Assembly (NCBI GenBank): GCA_002179805.1
Contig: NAVB01000841.1
Coordinates: 1 to 23,331, forward strand
Reading direction: 5' to 3'
Length of the DNA stretch: 23,331 nucleotides
From: Acanthamoeba lenticulata
Taxonomy: Eukaryota; Discosea; Longamoebia; Acanthamoebidae
The position numbers and the translations under genes were made by a program. This document shows positions 19,727 through 23,331 of the stretch, piece after piece; position 1 is the stretch's first letter, and every line of letters begins with the position of its first letter. Under the pieces are notes generated by a model. It ran no database searches. It saw nothing but the letters and a program-made list of their open reading frames with translations, and was not told where the DNA came from.

Positions 19727-22363
19727 ATGAGCCACGCTGGAAACCTTAGCCTTGCCGAGTCTGATCCGGAAGTCCTCGGCCTTATTCGCGAGGAGAAGAA
19801 GCGCCAGGTCAATGGCATCGAGCTCATCGCGTCTGAGGTGCGTCGTCATCTCCCACACCCTTGCGGGCGCACTGCGCTGGATCGCCAGAGCCTTACGCGT
19901 TTGTGCAGAACTTCACCTCACGGGGTGTGCTGGAAGCCCTTGGTTCCTGCATGACCAACAAGTACGCAGAGGGCCTTCCTGGCCGCCGCTACTATGGTGG
20001 TAACGAGGTGGTTGACCAGCTCGAGGTTCGTGCTCTCTCTCTCACCCAGCCAAGAGCCTCTTTGATGCAGATCTGCGAGCAACCTTGTAGTCATCTTTGT
20101 GACGTTTTTTGCTTCCTCCCGCAGAACCTGTGCATCAAGCGTGCGCTGGTGGCTTTCCACTTGTCGCCGGAGCAGTGGGGCGTCAACGTGCAGCCCTACT
20201 CGGGCAGCCCGGCCAACTTTGCTGCCTACACGGCCCTCCTCCAGCCCCACGACCGCATTATGGGCCTCGGTGCGTTTTATGTTCTTTCTTTTTTTCTTTT
20301 TTTTCTCCGCCCCGCACGAGCAAGTGAGCCGCAGCAACAGAGCTCTGTGTGTTGTGTGTCTAGCCTCGTGGCTTCTCGCTTCTCTCCCATCCTTTCTCCC
20401 GCGGGATGAGTGTAGCCGGTGACTAAGCTCATCATCATCGCCGGCGTCCCGCGCATTTTGTCGTCATTCTGACTTGTGTCTGTTTATTTTTATCTTCTCG
20501 TGCGTCTCCCCACGTAATTTTGTTTGGCCCCGTCTTTTGGGGACTTCCTGTCCTTTTGGCTTTCTTTGTGTCCATCACCCGACAGACCTGCCCTCCGGCG
20601 GCCAGTACGCCCCCCCCCCCAAAACCCCCACAACAACCCAATGAGATGGGACCGACTCTTTACGACGCGCTCACGGTTGGCTGACTCTCGGACCCCGACG
20701 TGCGCGCCAGCTTGACGCATGGGTACCAGACCGACAAGCGCAAGATCTCCGCCACGTCGATCTACTTCGAGTCGATGCCCTACCAGGTGTCTAACAAGAC
20801 GGGTCTCATCGACTACGACCGTCTCGAGGAGAACGCGGCCCTCTTCAGGCCCAAGAGTACTTGGCCACCCCCCCCCCAACCTCCAACCCCGCTCTCTTTT
20901 TCTTTTTCTTTCGCTTTCGCTTTCGCTTTCTCACACATCACACACCGCGACCAGTGATCATCGCCGGCGCGAGCGCCTACCCGCGGGACTGGGACTACAA
21001 GCGCCTGCGCCAGATCGCCAACAAGCACGGGGCCTACCTGCTGTGCGACATGGCCCACATCAGCGGCATCGTGGCGGCGCAGGAGTGCAACAACCCGTTC
21101 GAGTTCTGCGACGTGGTGACTACCACTACTCACAAGACCCTCCGCGGCCCGCGCGCCGGTCTCATCTTCTTCCGCCGCGGCAAGAACGAGGCCACGGGCG
21201 CCAACTACGACTACGAGGACCGCATCAACAACGCCGTCTTCCCCGCCCTCCAGGGTGGCCCCCACGAGAACACGATCGCCGCCATCGCCGTCGCCCTCAA
21301 GGAGGCTGCTCAGCCCGAGTTCAAGGTCGGCGCTCGTTCATTTTGTGTGTGCGTGTGTGTGTGCGTGCGTGTGTGGTCTTTGTGTGTGTGAGAGGGGGGG
21401 GGGCGTACTCTAAGATCACCGTGGGAGATGGATCCTATTTGGGGGGGGCTGACCCACGAGTCTCACTCACGCGCCAATCTGTCCATCCATGCATGTCCAT
21501 CCACAATGCACAGGAGTACATCCAGCAGGTGAAGAAGAACGCCCAGGCGCTCGCCGAGACCCTCGTCTCCAAGGGCTACTCCGTCGTCACGGGCGGCACC
21601 GACAACCACTTGGGTGCGTAGCCCCCCCCCCTCCACCCCTTTTGTAAATACAATACGGTGGGGGGGGGAGGCAATCTGGATCAGGAGGAGTGGCCTAATT
21701 GGATCGCGCAGTGCTGTGGGACGTGAGGCCGCAGGAGATGACCGGCAGCAAGCTCGAGAAGCTCTTTGAGTTGGCCTCGTGCGTTCCACCCCGCCCGTTC
21801 CTCTACGCAGAGGCGCATCTCGCTAACATGGGGGCAACCACCAAACCTACAACATACAACATACAACCTTAACAACGATCACCGCCACCACCACCACGAC
21901 CAGGATCTCCGTCAACAAGAACGCCGTTTATGGCGACGCCAGCGCGCTTTCGCCCGGCGGTGTGCGTCTCGGCGCCCCCGCCATGACCTCGCGTGGGCTC
22001 AAGGAGGCTGACTTTGTCCGCGTCGCCGAGCTGCTCGCCAAGGGTGCGTGCAACTCCGCACTCCCCTCCCCTCCTCTCCTCGGTTGTTGTTGTTGTTGGT
22101 CGGAGAGATGAAAGGCCTCATGTGGACCGTCCGGGTGATGCTTGGCCTGGCTCACCACCACCACCACCATCAAACACCATGCTCACAAAAACAATAACAA
22201 CAACGCAGGTATGGAGATCGCCATCGCCATCCAGGCCAAGACGGGCAAGCTGCTCAAGAACTATCTGCCCGCTCTCGAGACGAGCGAAGAGATCAAGGCC
22301 CTCAAGGCCGAGGTGGAGGATTTCGCGTCCAAGTTTGCCATGCCCGGCCTGGAGAACCACTAG
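19727..22363 (+). CDS. SHMT: Serine hydroxymethyltransferase, cytosolic type
   Basis: Ten exons, 19727-19837, 19909-20025, 20125-20269, 20586-20604, 20711-20856, 20955-21325, 21514-21613, 21712-21778, 21904-22043 and 22209-22363, give 456 residues, normal for the enzyme. It interconverts serine and glycine with transfer of the one-carbon unit to tetrahydrofolate, using pyridoxal phosphate. The PLP lysine is Lys240 in [16 protein letters not shown]; Asp211 and His214 ([10 protein letters not shown]) are the cofactor residues. Other marks are [38 protein letters not shown] and [18 protein letters not shown]. No presequence is seen before [12 protein letters not shown], so a cytosolic location is likely. 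Exon 4 is only 19 nt, yet it restores DLPSGGHLTHG. The longest intron (20270-20585, 316 nt) shows no gene. Confidence 0.96.
20270..20585 (+). other. Long SHMT intron, no gene seen
   Basis: This 316-nt intron is the longest in the window. It is T-rich at its 5' end and otherwise unremarkable, apart from a 13-nt match at 20434-20446 to SHMT exon 6. No ORF with family resemblance and no RNA gene is visible. Confidence 0.6.
20908..20930. repeat. (CGCTTT)n hexamer tract in SHMT intron
   Basis: About four copies of CTTTCG/CGCTTT lie in the SHMT intron 20857-20954, after a T-rich stretch, and form the pyrimidine tract upstream of the acceptor at 20954. Confidence 0.75.
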
Positions 22364-22381
22364 CGGAGAGACCCCCCCCCT

Positions 22382-22408
22382 TTTCTGGCTGTCTCGAACA
22401 GCCAGAAA
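22382..22408 (+). promoter_or_regulatory. Perfect 11-bp hairpin in the SHMT 3' UTR
   Basis: TTTCTGGCTGT (22382-22392) pairs perfectly with ACAGCCAGAAA (22398-22408) around the 5-nt loop CTCGA, and one more T-G pair is possible outside. It starts 19 bases after the stop codon and follows a C run. It could be an mRNA stability, localisation or processing element; the structure is seen and the role is not known. Confidence 0.6.
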
Positions 22409-22603
22409 GCAAAAGAGAAAATACAAAAAATTGAGTTAACCCCCAACAAACTAACTTCGCGGAAAATCAGGTAGGCCCGGGCTTAATACTTCCCCCCCCC
22501 CCCATCTTCTCTGTGCGACTGCCCGGAAGAGAAAAGCGGTCACACGGTGCGCGTTGTGGGTCGCTAGCGCTCCTCAATTTCCTTGAGTGCGTGCCGTTTG
22601 ATC

Positions 22604-23331
22604 ATGGAGACCGGCGAGGCACTGAGTATGAAAGGGTTGCTCCCCACCAGTGCCGAGTCTGAGCTGTCTATTACGCTCTCGGAAGACGCTACCCCCAACG
22701 AACATGCGCATTTGGGCAGTGGCCACCGGCACGCGCCGCCCTTACCCCTCGCCAGCGAGGTGGGCGGCAAGCTCCCCAAGGGTGGCGCGGCCGAAGTGCT
22801 CGGAAGCGTCGGTGTGGTGGTGGAGCAGTATGAGGAGGCTCGGGCTCGACTGGCCGGTCAACTTCGCGAGGTGGAGGCCACGCTAGTCGGGCACCTCGAC
22901 CGGCTCCCAGCGAGCCCCTTTAAGTCCCCCGCCTTGGTTCGCCCTCTTCGCGCCTTCATTTTTCTTTTTCTTGTGTTGTTTTTTTCTTTTGCCATGGCGT
23001 GACCCGTGATGCCTGGGCTTTTTCTTGTGCTGCAACGCTACAACAACATCAGGAAGCAGAGCAGCACGACCAAGGTGAACGGGCAGGGCAGCAAGGGTCA
23101 GTGGATGCCACCGCCATTGTTGGGCTGGACGACAGTCGCGAGGAAATGAGCTTCGAAGAGCAGTTTCGTTCCCTCAACGCCAAGCTCCTTTCTGCCGAAG
23201 AAAGGCACACCTTTTCCCCCTTTGCGCCTCCTTCCTTCTTTCCTTCTCCCTGCCCTTACGACTCTTTGGAGCTACACGATATTTTTTATTTTTATTTTTA
23301 TTTTTATTTTTATTTTTATTTTTATTTTTAT
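22604..23331 (+). CDS. Unrecognised coiled-coil protein, 5' part (runs off the window)
   Basis: Exon 1 (22604-22936) starts at the first in-frame ATG and encodes 111 residues. A second exon starts at 23053 after AACATCAG and keeps phase. The N-terminal 60 residues are Gly/Ser/Pro-rich and look disordered. Then come helical, charged stretches: VVEQYEEARARLAGQLREVEATL in exon 1 and FEEQFRSLNAKLLSAEER in exon 2, which look like coiled coil. I recognise no family. The right end of exon 2 is not defined: no clear gt donor follows SAEER, and the frame stays open into the terminal ATTTTT repeat. The rest of the gene is outside the window. Confidence 0.55.
23281..23331. repeat. (ATTTTT)n hexamer microsatellite at right edge
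   Basis: About eight copies of ATTTTT run to the last base, probably inside an intron of the coiled-coil gene. Together with the CAAAAA repeat at the left edge it suggests that the contig ends where low-complexity DNA stopped assembly. Confidence 0.9.

Overview
The window reads as a gene-dense eukaryotic nuclear contig, most likely from Acanthamoeba or a close lobose amoeba. This assignment is inference from GC-rich exons, very many short introns (often with gtgcgt or gtacgt donors), short intergenic gaps, and a conserved core-eukaryote gene set. There is no prokaryotic, viral, CRISPR or transposon signal. Exon borders were read by eye from splice sites, phase continuity and family conservation, with no transcript data. 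In every complete gene the chosen exons sum to a whole number of codons.

Layout, left to right: (CAAAAA)n at the left edge; a CLU-domain protein (-, 126-2626); a DFR/CCR-like NAD(P)-dependent reductase (+, 2868-4032); a SAP-domain AP endonuclease (-, 4107-6217); a MOB1-type kinase activator (+, 6466-7484); a tyrosine/lipid phosphatase with a long disordered tail (-, 7677-11099); eIF3 subunit h (-, 11367-13038); an F-box/WD40 protein (+, 13179-15619); a short syntaxin-like SNARE (+, 15796-16270); a GGQ release-factor-like protein with a C-terminal acidic extension (-, 16486-18037); an unrecognised multi-pass membrane protein (+, 18095-19524); serine hydroxymethyltransferase (+, 19727-22363); and the 5' part of an unrecognised coiled-coil protein (+, 22604 to the right edge), which ends in (ATTTTT)n. 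No intergenic gap exceeds about 270 bases. Four gene pairs are divergent, with gaps of 241, 248, 140 and only 57 bases.

The genes do not form one pathway. They are housekeeping and signalling genes: translation (eIF3h, GGQ factor), DNA repair (AP endonuclease), one-carbon metabolism (SHMT), cell-cycle/Hippo-type signalling (MOB1), ubiquitin targeting (F-box/WD40), membrane fusion (SNARE) and mitochondrial or translation-linked CLU biology. I see no new multi-gene system. The points most worth a second look are the SNARE whose zero-layer residue reads as glycine and which lacks an N-terminal regulatory domain, the acidic tail on the GGQ protein, two GC-AG introns, exons of 9, 9 and 19 nt, three stop-free introns with length divisible by three, an 11-bp hairpin just after the SHMT stop codon, and a nested inverted repeat in a divergent promoter.
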